NCBI GenBank assembly: GCA_049698695.1
Contig: JBAVYH010000024.1
Location: 1-64,000, forward strand
Direction of reading: 5' to 3'
Origin: Bog-375 sp049698695
GTDB lineage: Bacteria; Acidobacteriota; Terriglobia; Bryobacterales; Bryobacteraceae
Length of the DNA stretch: 64,000 nt
The translations under genes were made by a program, and so were the position numbers. Position 1 is the stretch's first letter, and the number at the start of each line of letters is the position of its first letter. The notes below the pieces were generated by a model. The model saw nothing but the letters and a program-made list of their open reading frames with translations. It made no database searches and had not been told where the DNA came from. Positions 19,150 to 27,915 of the stretch are shown here, one piece after another.

Positions 19150-19606
19150 AGCGCAATTCCACCATCCGCTGGATTTCGCGGAGCCACATGGCCTGGAAAA
19201 GTTGCAGACGCTGGCCGATGACGCTGGCCAGATTCAACGAGACGGCGTAGCCGGTATCGGGATGGGCAACGAAGTACGCGTGGAGCGCTTCGCGGTCGAG
19301 CGCGATCACTTCGGTCTCGAGTGGCGCCGCGGCGGTGAGGGTGAAACGGTAGGGAGGGGTCAGGGCGGACCAGCCGACGGTCTGGCCGGAAGAAAGTTCT
19401 TCGACGAGGATGTCCTCTTCCTGATTGCGCACTTGCATAGGAAGGGTGAGGCGGATGCGGCCGCGCGCGACCAGGTAGAGGCAGCCAGCGGCGTCGCCGA
19501 GGTGGAAGAGTTCCGCACCGGCGGTGAGCAGCACGCGCTTGCCGAGCGCTAGCACGCGTTCGGCCTCGGCCGGTGGCAGGCCCTTCAAGAGGTCGGCGTC
19601 CATCAT
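19142..19606 (-). CDS. Stand-alone cyclic-nucleotide-binding-type (Crp/Fnr sensor) domain protein without HTH
   Basis: 154 residues. The beta-roll of the cNMP-binding domain is visible ('RVLLTAGAELFHLGDAAGCLYLVARGRIRLTL', quoted here in part; 'EELSSGQTVGWSALTPPYRFTLTAAAPLETEVIALD'), followed by a long helix ('NLASVIGQRLQLFQAMWL'). The protein ends where a Crp/Fnr HTH would start. The usual phosphate-binding Arg-Ala pair is not obvious. It is encoded second in the operon and overlaps the tetraheme gene. Without DNA-binding it may be a structural or regulatory subunit; similar domains occur next to NrfD-type complexes. Confidence 0.75.
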   Translation of the reverse strand: MMDADLLKGLPPAEAERVLALGKRVLLTAGAELFHLGDAAGCLYLVARGRIRLTLPMQVRNQEEDILVEELSSGQTVGWSALTPPYRFTLTAAAPLETEVIALDREALHAYFVAHPDTGYAVSLNLASVIGQRLQLFQAMWLREIQRMVELRCA

Positions 19607-19607
19607 G

Positions 19608-19919
19608 TCAGTTCACCAGTGGGGAGGTGGTTCTGCCATGCAGCACGGTGGCGCTGGGTGATTCGAGGAAGCATGCGGCGGCCGCCTGCTCCAGGCGAAC
19701 GTGGTTTTCGATCTGCAGAAGCAACGCTTCGATCGGAACGCGGTTGTGGGCGACCACGGGGAGAACCGGGGCGGCGGCGAAAAACCCTGCGTTGATAGCC
19801 GCGGCCTTCACCATTTCCTTTTCCGTAGCGGGCTCTTCGCGCGTCGCCGCGCCGAAGGCCAGGCAGGACACCGCCAGCCCGAACATCGCCAGAGTGGCTC
19901 CCATCAGTAACATTTCCAT
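19608..19919 (-). CDS. Small single-helix membrane protein, first gene of the electron-transfer operon
   Basis: 103 residues from ATG 19919, with AAGGAG 8-12 bases upstream; the frame stays open to 20012 but no better start exists. A membrane helix lies at about residues 3-23 ('LLMGATLAMFGLAVSCLAFGA'). A soluble part follows with 'EKEMVKAAAINAGFFAAAPVLP' and 'PIEALLLQIENHVRLEQAAAACF'. It ends one base before the cNMP-domain gene. I do not recognise a family; a small assembly or anchor subunit is possible. Confidence 0.65.
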   Translation of the reverse strand: MEMLLMGATLAMFGLAVSCLAFGAATREEPATEKEMVKAAAINAGFFAAAPVLPVVAHNRVPIEALLLQIENHVRLEQAAAACFLESPSATVLHGRTTSPLVN

Positions 19920-19949
19920 CAGCCGGTCTCCTTTTCCAAACGGAACGGC

Positions 19950-19964
19950 GCACGCCAACTGCCA
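19950..19964 (-). promoter_or_regulatory. Candidate sigma-54 (-24/-12) promoter of the electron-transfer operon
   Basis: Read on the minus strand the site is TGGCAGTTGGCGTGC: a perfect TGGCA -24 box and GC at -12, with GG and GC exactly 10 bases apart. Transcription would start near 19938, giving a leader of about 20 bases that carries the AAGGAG ribosome site of the gene at 19919. A GAFTGA-bearing NtrC-type regulator is encoded next door and inverted repeats lie upstream. Confidence 0.6.
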
Positions 19965-20003
19965 AAGCGTAAGTGCTTGGGACTTCAACGAACGGCGATG
20001 GAT

Positions 20004-20034
20004 CACTGACAAAATGTCACTGACAGTGCGTCAG
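20004..20034. promoter_or_regulatory. Tandem inverted repeats, likely activator (enhancer) sites
   Basis: Nested repeats built on TGAC/GTCA: TGACA-aaa-TGTCA (20007-20019), CACTG-a-CAGTG (20018-20028) and CTGAC-agtgc-GTCAG (20020-20034). The octamer CACTGACA occurs twice, 14 bases apart (20004, 20018). The centre is about 80 bases upstream of the inferred sigma-54 start, the usual position for NtrC-type enhancer sites, and in front of the divergent kinase gene. Confidence 0.6.
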
Positions 20035-20078
20035 CCGTTGACGCTTCCGACAGGATATGACATGATGCGAGCAAACCT

Positions 20079-21869
20079 TTGGCCAGCGGCACAAAGCCGT
20101 CCTTCGCCAGCACGACCGCGGGTCTGGCAGTAGGTGTCACCGCAGCCGTTGTGCTGGCGTGTGCGGGCGGCGCCTACCTCTACTCCAAGCACCACATGCG
20201 ATCTCTGCTCAAGGGGGCGCGGGCGAGCGCTCTGGCCGAGGGTGACCTAATGCGAGTGGCGCTGGAACACCAGATGATCGAGAACGACCGAACGCTGATC
20301 GCCAAAATGATGGAAAGCTTCCGCAAGCAGAGCTGGGTGGAGCGTCTGGTGCTCCTGGACCGCGCGGGCGCGGAGCGGGAGTTGCAGGTGCCCGCCGACC
20401 AGGCAGGCTCGAGCCGGGTGACCGAAGCACGCAAGGGCGAGGTGCTGCGCACGGTCGTGCCGATCCGTAACCGCGCGGAGTGCTACGGCTGCCATGACCC
20501 GAGCCACAAGATCAACGGCGTGCTGATCCTGGATTACCGGACGGCGGAATTGAGCCAGGAGATGGCACACGACTTGGGCTGGATGGTGGGAGGGACGGCG
20601 GCGATCACGCTGCTATTGGTGGGGGCGATCGGAGTGGTGATCCGCGTGGCCGTGCTGCGGCGGTTGCAGCGCTTCGAGACGGCGGCGCGGCAGATCGCGG
20701 GTGGGGACCTGGAGAAGCGCGTACCGGCGGGGGGCAGCGATACGATTTCGTGGCTGGCGCGTGAGTTCAACACGATGGCCGATTCGGTGACGGGGCTGGT
20801 GGGAGAAGTGCGCCACCAGAGGGAGCGGCTGGAGACGGTGATCAACAGCATCGACGACGGGATCGTGGTGCTGGACGCCGAGCGGCACGTGATCGCGGCC
20901 AACGATGCGTTTCTGGAGCGGGCACGGCATTCGCGCGAGCAGGTGCTGGGCTGTCAGTGCCGCGAACTGACTCCAGGCGGCTGCACAGTAGAGGACTGTC
21001 CGACGCTGGCCTGCCTGGGAAGCGGCGCGCGGCAGGTGCGGCTGTGCGAGCGGCGCACGCCGGAGGACAAGGTAGTTTGGGAGGAGGTGCACGCCTCGCC
21101 GATTCTCGATTCCCACGGAAAACTGTTGCACGTCGTAGAAGTTTGGCGCGACATTTCGGACCGGCGCGCAGCGGAGGCGCACTTGGCGGAGTCGCATCGG
21201 CTGGCGTCGCTGGGGACGCTGGCGTCGGGGTTCTCGCACGAGTTGAACACGCCGCTGGCGACGGTGCTGACGTGCGTGGAGGGTATCTTGCGAGAGACGT
21301 CGGGCGACGGGGCTGATGAGGCTTGGATCCGGAACAGCGCGTCGATCGCACGCGAGCAGGTCCTGCGCTGCCGCGGGATTACGCAGCACTTTCTGCGGCT
21401 CTCGCGAGGGCAGCGGGGACAGGGGGAAGTGGTGGATTTGGGACCGGTGATCGCAGAGGTGGCGCGGCTGATCGAACCGACGGCCCGGGCACATTCAGTG
21501 AAAGTGGAGGTGCGGCCGGTGCTGGCCGGAATGCACGTGCGTGTGGACGAAGCAGAGCTACAGCACGCGCTGATCAACCTGCTGCTGAACGCGGTGCAGG
21601 CATCGAAGGCGGGCGGGCAGGTGACAGTGGAAGCCGAGGCCGGAGAGCAGGTGCGGGTCCGAGTGATCGACAACGGCTGCGGTATCAAGGCGGAAGACCA
21701 GAAGCGCATCTTCGAACCGTTCTTCAGCGCGCGGCAGGGCGGCACGGGACTGGGGCTGTTTCTCTCGCTGAATTTCGTGCGGCGGTGGGGAGGAGAGATC
21801 CGGGTGGAGAGCGTCGTGGGCCGGGGTTCGACGTTCGAGGTCGTGCTGCCGGTGCTGGGGGCTGCGTGA
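20079..21869 (+). CDS. Sensor histidine kinase with a c-type haem site in its extracytoplasmic domain
   Basis: About 596 residues. The start is uncertain: the frame opens after TGA 20058-20060 and the first usable codon is TTG 20079. Membrane helix 1 (about 14-36) and helix 2 (about 168-195) enclose a sensor domain with C135-Y-G-C-H139 ('RAECYGCHDPSHKINGVL'), a covalent haem site. HAMP (about 195-247) and a PAS domain (about 255-365) with a Cys cluster (C292, C294, C302, C307, C312) follow. The phospho-acceptor is H387 ('GFSHELNTPLA'); an HATPase domain has 'NLLLNAVQAS' and 'DNGCGI'. It is translationally coupled to the regulator and divergent to the cytochrome operon, so it probably senses redox state or a haem ligand. 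Confidence 0.88.
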   Translation: MASGTKPSFASTTAGLAVGVTAAVVLACAGGAYLYSKHHMRSLLKGARASALAEGDLMRVALEHQMIENDRTLIAKMMESFRKQSWVERLVLLDRAGAERELQVPADQAGSSRVTEARKGEVLRTVVPIRNRAECYGCHDPSHKINGVLILDYRTAELSQEMAHDLGWMVGGTAAITLLLVGAIGVVIRVAVLRRLQRFETAARQIAGGDLEKRVPAGGSDTISWLAREFNTMADSVTGLVGEVRHQRERLETVINSIDDGIVVLDAERHVIAANDAFLERARHSREQVLGCQCRELTPGGCTVEDCPTLACLGSGARQVRLCERRTPEDKVVWEEVHASPILDSHGKLLHVVEVWRDISDRRAAEAHLAESHRLASLGTLASGFSHELNTPLATVLTCVEGILRETSGDGADEAWIRNSASIAREQVLRCRGITQHFLRLSRGQRGQGEVVDLGPVIAEVARLIEPTARAHSVKVEVRPVLAGMHVRVDEAELQHALINLLLNAVQASKAGGQVTVEAEAGEQVRVRVIDNGCGIKAEDQKRIFEPFFSARQGGTGLGLFLSLNFVRRWGGEIRVESVVGRGSTFEVVLPVLGAA

Positions 21870-23239
21870 AGAACGCGACGTCGATTCTGTTGGTGGATGA
21901 CGATGCGGCATTCCGGAATGTGATGGCGGGCGAACTGCGGCGGCTGGGTCACGAGGTTGTGACGGCGGCGTCGGGGGAAGAGGCGGTGGCCCGAGTGGAG
22001 CAGTGGGAGCCGGAGGTGGTGCTGCTGGATCTCCGGCTGCCGGGGATGGATGGCCTCGAGACGCTCAAGGCAATCCGCGGTCGGAACGCGCCGATCGAAG
22101 TGATCATGCTGACGGGGCATGGATCCATCGATAGCGCCATCGAATCGATCCGCGATGGGGCGTTCGATTATGTGACCAAGCCGTGCCCGCTGGACGAGAT
22201 CCAGATCCGCGTGCAGCGGGCGATCGAGCGGAGGGCGCTGAAGCAGCGGACGAGCCTGCTGGAGCGGGCGTTGACGCCGCCGGACCAGGCGGCATCTTTC
22301 TTAGGGGAGAGCCCGGAATTCCGCCGCATGCTGCACCTAGTGGAACTGGTGGGGCCGAGCGATTCGACGGTGCTGATCGCGGGAGAGACTGGCAGCGGGA
22401 AGGAGCGGGTGGCGAAGCTGATTCATGCGCTCAGCCCGCGCAAGGCGAAACCGTTCGTGGTGGTGGACTGCGCGGCGCTGCAGGAGAACCTGCTGCAGAG
22501 CGAGCTGTTCGGGCACGAGCGCGGCGCGTTCACGGGCGCGGACAAGGCCAAGCCGGGGCTGTTCGAGGTGGCGCACGGGGGGACGATTTTTCTCGACGAG
22601 ATCGGGGAGATCAGCCAGGCCACGCAGGTGAATCTGCTGCGGGTGCTGGATACGTCGGCGTTCCGCCACTTGGGAGGAACTAACGAAATCCGGGTGGATG
22701 TGCGGGTGCTGGCGGCGACGAATCGGGATCTGCGGGCGATGGTGGGGAAGCGGCTGTTCCGCGAAGATCTGTTCTACCGGATGAGCACAATTACGGTCGA
22801 GATTCCGCCGCTGCGCAAGCGCGGAGATGACATAGAGCTGCTGGCGCGGCGTTTTGTGACGATGCTGAATGAGCGGTACGGGACGGAAAAGGCATTGGGC
22901 GAGAGCGCGCTGGAGGCGCTGCGCCGGCACGGGTGGCCGGGCAATGTGCGGGAACTCCTGCACGCCGCGGAGGCTGCGGCGGTAGTATGCGAGGGCGGAG
23001 AGATTCGGGCGGAGCATCTGCCAGCGTCGGTGCGGGGCGCTGCTCTGGCGGGCGTGGCGGCGACGGCCGCACCAGTGGTGGACGGAGGGCAGTTTCCGAC
23101 GCTGCTGGAACTGGAGGTATTGCACATCCGGCGGGCGCTGGAGTCGAGCCACGGGCATCGAGGAAATGCGGCGCGGATGTTGGGGATCAGCGAGCGAAAC
23201 CTGTACCGGAAGCTAAAGGAGTACCGGTTGTTGGCGTGA
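21866..23239 (+). CDS. NtrC-family sigma-54-dependent response regulator
   Basis: 457 residues from GTG 21866, overlapping the kinase stop (GTGA). The receiver domain carries D55 ('VVLLDLRLPGMDG') with the acidic pocket 'LLVDDD' and K105 ('DYVTKPC'). The AAA+ domain (about 145-370) has Walker A 'GETGSGKE' at 173-180, the sigma-54 contact loop G220-A-F-T-G-A225 and Walker B 'GGTIFLDEIGE'. A Fis-type HTH closes the protein ('NAARMLGISERNLYRKLKEY'). It is the likely activator of the divergent cytochrome operon. Confidence 0.93.
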   Translation: MKNATSILLVDDDAAFRNVMAGELRRLGHEVVTAASGEEAVARVEQWEPEVVLLDLRLPGMDGLETLKAIRGRNAPIEVIMLTGHGSIDSAIESIRDGAFDYVTKPCPLDEIQIRVQRAIERRALKQRTSLLERALTPPDQAASFLGESPEFRRMLHLVELVGPSDSTVLIAGETGSGKERVAKLIHALSPRKAKPFVVVDCAALQENLLQSELFGHERGAFTGADKAKPGLFEVAHGGTIFLDEIGEISQATQVNLLRVLDTSAFRHLGGTNEIRVDVRVLAATNRDLRAMVGKRLFREDLFYRMSTITVEIPPLRKRGDDIELLARRFVTMLNERYGTEKALGESALEALRRHGWPGNVRELLHAAEAAAVVCEGGEIRAEHLPASVRGAALAGVAATAAPVVDGGQFPTLLELEVLHIRRALESSHGHRGNAARMLGISERNLYRKLKEYRLLA

Positions 23240-23821
23240 TCGGACTGGCGGGTTCAACGAAAACGTGCCGCGGCCGAGCGGCAGTCGCGATGTGAAACTG
23301 CGGGGAGAGTGCGCAGCCTGGCGGTTCCTCGCGGTACAGTCCTTCCGTCCAGCAATGTGGCAGCACTTCTCAACCACCAGGACCGCCCAAATCCCTCGTT
23401 AAGTGTGACGAAAATCGGTACCAAGCCGGAGCCGCCAAACGCGGTTCGAATCACATCTGCGGAGCCACTGTCTCCCTAGGTAAGTACAACCTGGTTCACT
23501 ACGCATTCGTGAGCTGGGTGCAATACGCGCTCCTCACGGCCGCGCTCCCCGCGGTTGCGGAGGGTGCTATCGCGTTCCTCGTCGCTCTCGGGCTGAGCTG
23601 GGGCGCGGTAGCGGCGATTCCGCGTATTCCCGCAGTGGCGCGCGTGGTCTAGGAAGCAAGGATCCATTGGCGAGAACAGCCCTTCCCACCAGCGGCGAGA
23701 ATGTCCGCTCTGTTTGAGAAGCGAAAAGACCATACAAATTAGGGGGCAAGGGCGGGACCGGACCTTGGTGCCGGAGTCCGTTCCTTCATTCCTTCAAATT
23801 GGACCTACCGGTGCTGCACGA
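23240..23821. other. Gene-free stretch after the regulator gene
   Basis: Open frames here are short, arginine-rich and without ribosome sites. I see no RNA gene or recognisable relic. It forms the left border of the degraded island-like region. Confidence 0.4.
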
Positions 23822-24268
23822 TCACGCTGGACTCGTCGCTTCCAGAAACCGGCCAAACCTCGCGGTGGTCCGGAATTGTGGAATGGGGTCGAGTTCCTTA
23901 AAGGCCGACGTGAACGCGTTCGACAGGCTCCACATGGTTCTCGATTCGAACTCCTGGTGTTGCGGAGCGAAATAAAGTTCATGAACTCTTTGCGCCAGGT
24001 GTTTCGGCACCTCCAGATCCCCCTCAATGAAGGCCCGGTAAATCGTCAACTTCGCCGCCTCTGGGGACAGTTGCTGTGCGCGCCAGGCTTCCACCTGCCG
24101 CCGCATCGGCTCGAAGTTGCGCTGCATGCGATCAACACCAATTGAGAGACTGTCTTCGAGCGAGAACTTCTTCGAGTGTTTCGCGAGGACGGGACTAAAC
24201 TGACCATGAAAGGCCAAATTCGTACGCGAAGGACGATAGGCGGCCGGGACCGGGCGTTCCGTTGTCAT
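23822..24268 (-). pseudogene. C-terminal remnant of a DUF932 (phage/plasmid-type) protein gene
   Basis: About 149 residues from a possible ATG at 24268. The tail resembles DUF932 proteins: 'FSPVLAKHSKKFSLEDSLSI', 'GVDRMQRNFEPMRRQVEAW', 'LTIYRAFIEGDLEVP' and the end motif 'WSLSNAFTSAFKELDP'. Full-length DUF932 proteins are at least 250 residues; the N-terminal half is missing and the frame upstream of 24268 is unrelated, low-complexity Arg/Ser sequence. DUF932 genes are common on plasmids and integrated elements. Confidence 0.6.
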
Positions 24269-24341
24269 TCTCGGCGAGAGGCTTGGTCGTCGAGAGGTTT
24301 GGGCTTGTTTGGCTGGATAGGGAACAGGAAGTCGGCTTGCG

Positions 24342-24446
24342 TCAATGGACCAAGTGCGAGCAGCGATCATCCGTGGTCGACACCGTCCCCCGGAAATCGC
24401 CGCCCAGAAGCTCGCCGGCAGCGGAACTGCCCGCTCGATTCCGCGC
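24342..24446 (-). pseudogene. Short relic of an IS66-type transposase
   Basis: About 33 residues ending in a stop at 24342-24344 contain 'AAGELLGGDFRGTVSTTDDRC'-type sequence (split here as 'AAGELLGGDFRG' and 'TVSTTDDRCSHLV'), which resembles the 'ARELLGxDFRGTVVTDRxSAY' segment around the second catalytic Asp of IS66 transposases. Nothing of the element before or after is recognisable. Confidence 0.4.
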
Positions 24447-24947
24447 GGACGCGGCATTCGTCGAGCGGTGGCGTGGCAGCGGCCCTGCTCGGCTCGCCGC
24501 TCCCGCCGTTCCCGCGCGACCTTCGCGGAGCGGGTGCTCGGCGAGAGCGACACGGTTCGTTCCCTTCTCGACTTCGTCGGTCCGACCATGCCGCCCAGGC
24601 GCACATGCGCCGCGATTCCGCACTCGATTCCGGCGGTTTGGATTCGTCGAGCGGTGTGACTCAGCGCGCTTGCGGCGCCGTGCGGCTCGGGCCGGCCTGG
24701 CGATCGCACACGAGGTCTCCGGTGGGGCCGGCGAGGGCCAAACCGTACGAACCGAATAGCCAGTGCTTCTGGTTGCTGGATCTGAGATCAACCTGCGGGC
24801 TTTCTTCGGTCAGACGGTTTTTGGACAGCACTTGTCGTTCAGTCTCGGTGCCCTCCAGTCCGGCATCAGCCATTAGATTAGACCCGCTGAGCGAGCTTGC
24901 GACCAGTAGTGCTCTGGTCATGCAGCCGTTCGCCGGCAACTCTCAAC
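24447..24947. other. GC-rich stretch without a convincing gene
   Basis: Several overlapping frames are open on both strands, but all are Arg/Ser/Pro-rich and lack starts with ribosome sites. The sequence probably derives from decayed mobile DNA lying between the IS66 relic and the AbiE pair. Confidence 0.35.
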
Positions 24948-25799
24948 TCAAAGGTCCCTCACGTATTCGTTCACACTCCGGAGTGCCGAATCAATCTCGA
25001 TGTCTATGCCGCACTGCGCCGCCAACTCCGCAAACCGGACGCGCCATGACTCCGGTGGCGGTGGGAGTTCCGGCGGGATGGGATGAGTTGCTCGGTGTGC
25101 GAACGTTCGCTCGATATTCTCCCGCAGGCGATGCGGCTCCATTTGGGTCCGCATTAGCAGGAGCAGGTCCACCAAGTCCTTGACGCGCGAGTTGTCGCGA
25201 TCGGTGCGCGGACGCGTGTAAGCATGAAGTTTCTCTGCGAACTGCTGCTCGCGCGAGATCATGCGGAATTCCGGCCTTGGAAGACCGGCGAAGTCGAACC
25301 ATCCATCCCCTTCGATCTTGTCGGTAGGCTCAATCAGGTCATCGCCGATTCCTATATCTACGTGAAAGCCGACAAAGGGGCGCCCGGCCATTCTGGCCTG
25401 AACTGGGAACCGGCTACCTCCCTGGGCCGCGGCATCGAGGTCCAGAATGGACTCACCGACCTGGAAGACAAAGCCATCGGCGAGGTCGCGTGATACTGCA
25501 TCATCGACAAAGCGGTGCAACAACTCGGGTGCGATGGGCTCTTGCCCGGCAATCGACAGGTCGATGTCTTTGGTCGTGCGGGCGGTTTCGATCCTGAGCT
25601 CTATCGCATACCCGCCTTTCAGACACCAGGCTGGCCGACCCTGCTTTTCGATGAACATGCGCGCCAGCAGGCGATCGAATGCAACCCGCCGACGAAGCCG
25701 TTGCAGATCCGTGCCTGTGCGGTTGGCGATTTCCAGCAGACGCGCTTCGAGGGCTGTGCGAAGCGCTTGCGGTGTCTTGTAGGTCTTACCGCTTGGCAT
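24948..25799 (-). CDS. abiEii: AbiEii-type nucleotidyltransferase toxin
   Basis: 283 residues from ATG 25799, overlapping the antitoxin gene by 14 bases; an in-frame ATG at 25823 is an alternative. The nucleotidyltransferase signature is intact: 'CLKGGYAIELRI' followed by 'TTKDIDLSI' with the two catalytic Asp. A C-terminal segment 'FAEKLHAYTRPR' and 'RVKDLVDLLLL' is typical of the family. AbiEii-like toxins are type IV and act by modifying tRNA or related targets, giving phage protection or element maintenance. It sits in a region rich in mobile-element relics. Confidence 0.85.
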   Translation of the reverse strand: MPSGKTYKTPQALRTALEARLLEIANRTGTDLQRLRRRVAFDRLLARMFIEKQGRPAWCLKGGYAIELRIETARTTKDIDLSIAGQEPIAPELLHRFVDDAVSRDLADGFVFQVGESILDLDAAAQGGSRFPVQARMAGRPFVGFHVDIGIGDDLIEPTDKIEGDGWFDFAGLPRPEFRMISREQQFAEKLHAYTRPRTDRDNSRVKDLVDLLLLMRTQMEPHRLRENIERTFAHRATHPIPPELPPPPESWRVRFAELAAQCGIDIEIDSALRSVNEYVRDL

Positions 25800-26403
25800 T
25801 GGTGCTCTCTTCGACGAGGGCATCGATTTGCGCACGCACGTCGGGCGGCAGCTTCGCGCGTTCGATTTGTCGGCGGGTGATCAGCCCTTGTGCCAGGCCT
25901 TCAGTGACTGCTTGCTTGAGAATAACCTCGTCCGTCTTTTCCGCAGCGATCAGATCTGCGATTGTCCGAAGAGCCGTAGTGGCGCGCACGCCAAGCACGT
26001 CTTGAGAATCCGTTGGCACCAGGTCCGCTTTGTGGAGTACCAGGGCTTTGGGAATTGCCGAATTCCGTCGGAACCCTTTCGGGACGGTCATGTGAAGTTT
26101 GGCGGGATTGATGTCGGAGAGCTCATAGAGCGAGAGCGCAGTGTCGTGGCTGTAGACGCCCTGGGGGACGTCATTGCGATCGCGGGACCAGAGAAACCAC
26201 AGCATCAGGTCGGGCCGCTCCGGCGACGGGAAATTGCGGAGTCGGTAGATGCCGCGGTGTTCCCGAATCCAATTACCGGCACGAACGTGGTACGCGTGCT
26301 TCGACTCGTCATAGCCCGCCTCTTTGGCTTGTTTCGTGGTGAAGAAGCCATACTGGGGCTCGGCGATCTCATATAGATTTCGGCTTGAATCGGTCTCGCG
26401 CAT
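25786..26403 (-). CDS. abiEi: AbiEi-type antitoxin / transcriptional regulator
   Basis: 205 residues. The N-terminal winged-helix part reads 'PQYGFFTTKQAKEAGYDESK' and 'REHRGIYRLRNFP', typical of AbiEi antitoxins. The C-terminal antitoxin domain includes 'VYSHDTALSLYELSDINP' and 'VLGVRATTALRTIADLI'. It overlaps the toxin gene. AbiEi proteins repress their own promoter by binding inverted repeats; a palindrome GCGAATTTTCGC lies about 40 bases upstream (26441-26452), with another, TATGCATA, just before the start. Confidence 0.85.
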   Translation of the reverse strand: MRETDSSRNLYEIAEPQYGFFTTKQAKEAGYDESKHAYHVRAGNWIREHRGIYRLRNFPSPERPDLMLWFLWSRDRNDVPQGVYSHDTALSLYELSDINPAKLHMTVPKGFRRNSAIPKALVLHKADLVPTDSQDVLGVRATTALRTIADLIAAEKTDEVILKQAVTEGLAQGLITRRQIERAKLPPDVRAQIDALVEESTNAKR

Positions 26404-27256
26404 CTATATGCATAATACCCGAAATAGTTAAAGGGTTCATGCGAATTTTCGCCTTGGGACTTGGCTCTATCCGGCGCTCCCGACAGTTCCAACTCCTTTT
26501 ACTTAGGGTGAAAACCCACGGGTCGTTTTGGCCAACCTGATCTCGCCGCGCGATCCTTGCGGCCTACCGACGTCACTCATCTGGGGGAACCGGTGACGAC
26601 GTAGTGGCTTCGCTTCAGCCGTGTACGAGTTGTGTACGAGTGGTCCCGCGCCCGCGCCCACAGTCCCGGCGCCAATTCCACCTTTGCCACTCGGCATAAC
26701 CGGCCAATCGCTGACCTATTTGCGTGGATTGAGCCTGCGGAGCACCGCCGTGATCTTTCTGAGCCGGTTGGAGACGCGGCCGGGCTGACCGCGCTTATCA
26801 CATCGTCAGAGACGGAACGGCCGCACATTTCAAGCGGATGCTGGGAGCCGAGGATCGATTGGATGATGCTGTCGATTCCATCGCGCAGGGATAGGCCAGG
26901 TGCTTTCGGCTGGTGCACCAGTTGGCCGGGTTGCGTTTGCGCTCGATGGAACTCACGCAGCGATTGCCTCAGACGCATTCTTCTCTGCAGAAATCGGGGT
27001 GATCGCGTGGCATAGTTCGGGTCGGTGGCGTGGACGCGCGCCGCTGCTGGCATGAGAGCGCGCCGAATGTCGCGATGGTACTTAAAATGGTCCTACGAAG
27101 GCTTTAGTAAGGGCGTGACCTTTGGGGAATCTTTGGGGAAAACAGGGCCGACTTCAGGACCACTTTAAGACCACGATAAGCGTTCCCTACGGTTCCAAAA
27201 GTGCTTTTGAGTGCCACTCGTGCCTTTTGGTTTCTGTTGCTTACCAGCGCCTAGCG
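26404..27256. other. AbiE promoter region and decayed sequence up to the tRNA-fMet repeat
   Basis: The first 60 bases probably hold the AbiE promoter (TATTAT-like -10 on the minus strand near 26412-26417) and its operator palindrome (26441-26452). From about 26500 to 27250 no intact gene is found. A plus-strand stretch near 26800-26900 ('AAHFKRMLGAEDRLDDAVDSI') looks like the end of a protein but I cannot name it. Confidence 0.4.
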
Positions 27257-27471
27257 AACTCATAACCCAAAGGTCGAAGGTTCAAATCCTTCCCCCGCAA
27301 CCAAAACTCCTTCCTGATCAATAACTTCCAAGAAAAGCAAAAAGAGATCAAAAAGAGCTGCTACCAAACTGCTCGAACTGCGGCCGAATTCAGGCCTCGT
27401 GAACCACATCTACTTCGTTCCAACGACCCGCAACCACAAGGGCGGCGCCGCGCGGTCGACACGCGCCGAAG
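27257..27471 (+). repeat. Direct repeat copy 1, containing the 3' half of tRNA-fMet (att-like)
   Basis: The copy starts 'AACTCATAACCC' and holds the 3' half of an initiator tRNA: anticodon loop CTCATAA, variable loop AGGTCG, T-arm GAAGG-TTCAAAT-CCTTC and a CCCCGCA acceptor strand, then discriminator A and CCA ending at 27303. The 5' half is absent. Similarity to the copy at 34269-34484 continues past the tRNA through 'CTCCTTCCTxATCAATAACTT' to 'TCGACACGCGCCGAAG' with more mismatches. Integrases often recombine at tRNA 3' ends and leave such fragments. Confidence 0.8.
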
Positions 27472-27915
27472 CATTGATTTTCCAGGTGTTTTTGAAGGTT
27501 CAGCCTAACCAGATCTGTAAGTCCGATCAACAGACATCGCTGTGGGCTGGCGCCTGAGAGGGACAGTCCTTTGGGTCCAAAACCCAACGGTCTTGGTTTC
27601 ACCATTTTGCAAATGGATTCGCTGCTGGATATCGGCATCGCAGGCGATTTAGTTCCTGTGATGGTCATAGTGAACGATTTTCCAAAGACGTGGAGTTCTC
27701 CGGTTAGTCCGCGGTTCTTCCACGCATGCGTGCGCGGTCACCACATCGGGCCATAGCCGCAAGTACGATGATGCCCGGCACGCTCGCGGCGATCTTGCGC
27801 AGGCGTGCGAACGCGCCATCGGCCGCTGGTGGGCCACGGCGTCGCGGCCGGGCCCGAACGCTGGCTTGAGGGAGGTTGACTTGGTGGCAGGCTCCTCAAA
27901 ATCAAGACCGGCGGG
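27472..27915. other. Gap between the att-like repeat and the ankyrin pseudogene
   Basis: No gene with a credible start or family is visible. A short plus-strand frame ('FTILQMDSLLDIGIAGDL') lacks a ribosome site. Any 5' extension of the ankyrin gene would lie in the last part. Confidence 0.35.

Noticed and set aside
20071..20085. Second -24/-12-like element on the minus strand (TGGCCAAAGGTTTGC)
   Set aside because: GG and GC spacing is right, but it lies upstream of the inverted repeats and 150 bases from the first gene, and overlaps the kinase start; the site at 19950-19964 fits enhancer geometry better.
27257..27303. Possible complete tRNA-fMet gene at the first repeat
   Set aside because: The 5' half (acceptor strand, D-arm, 5' anticodon stem) is absent upstream.
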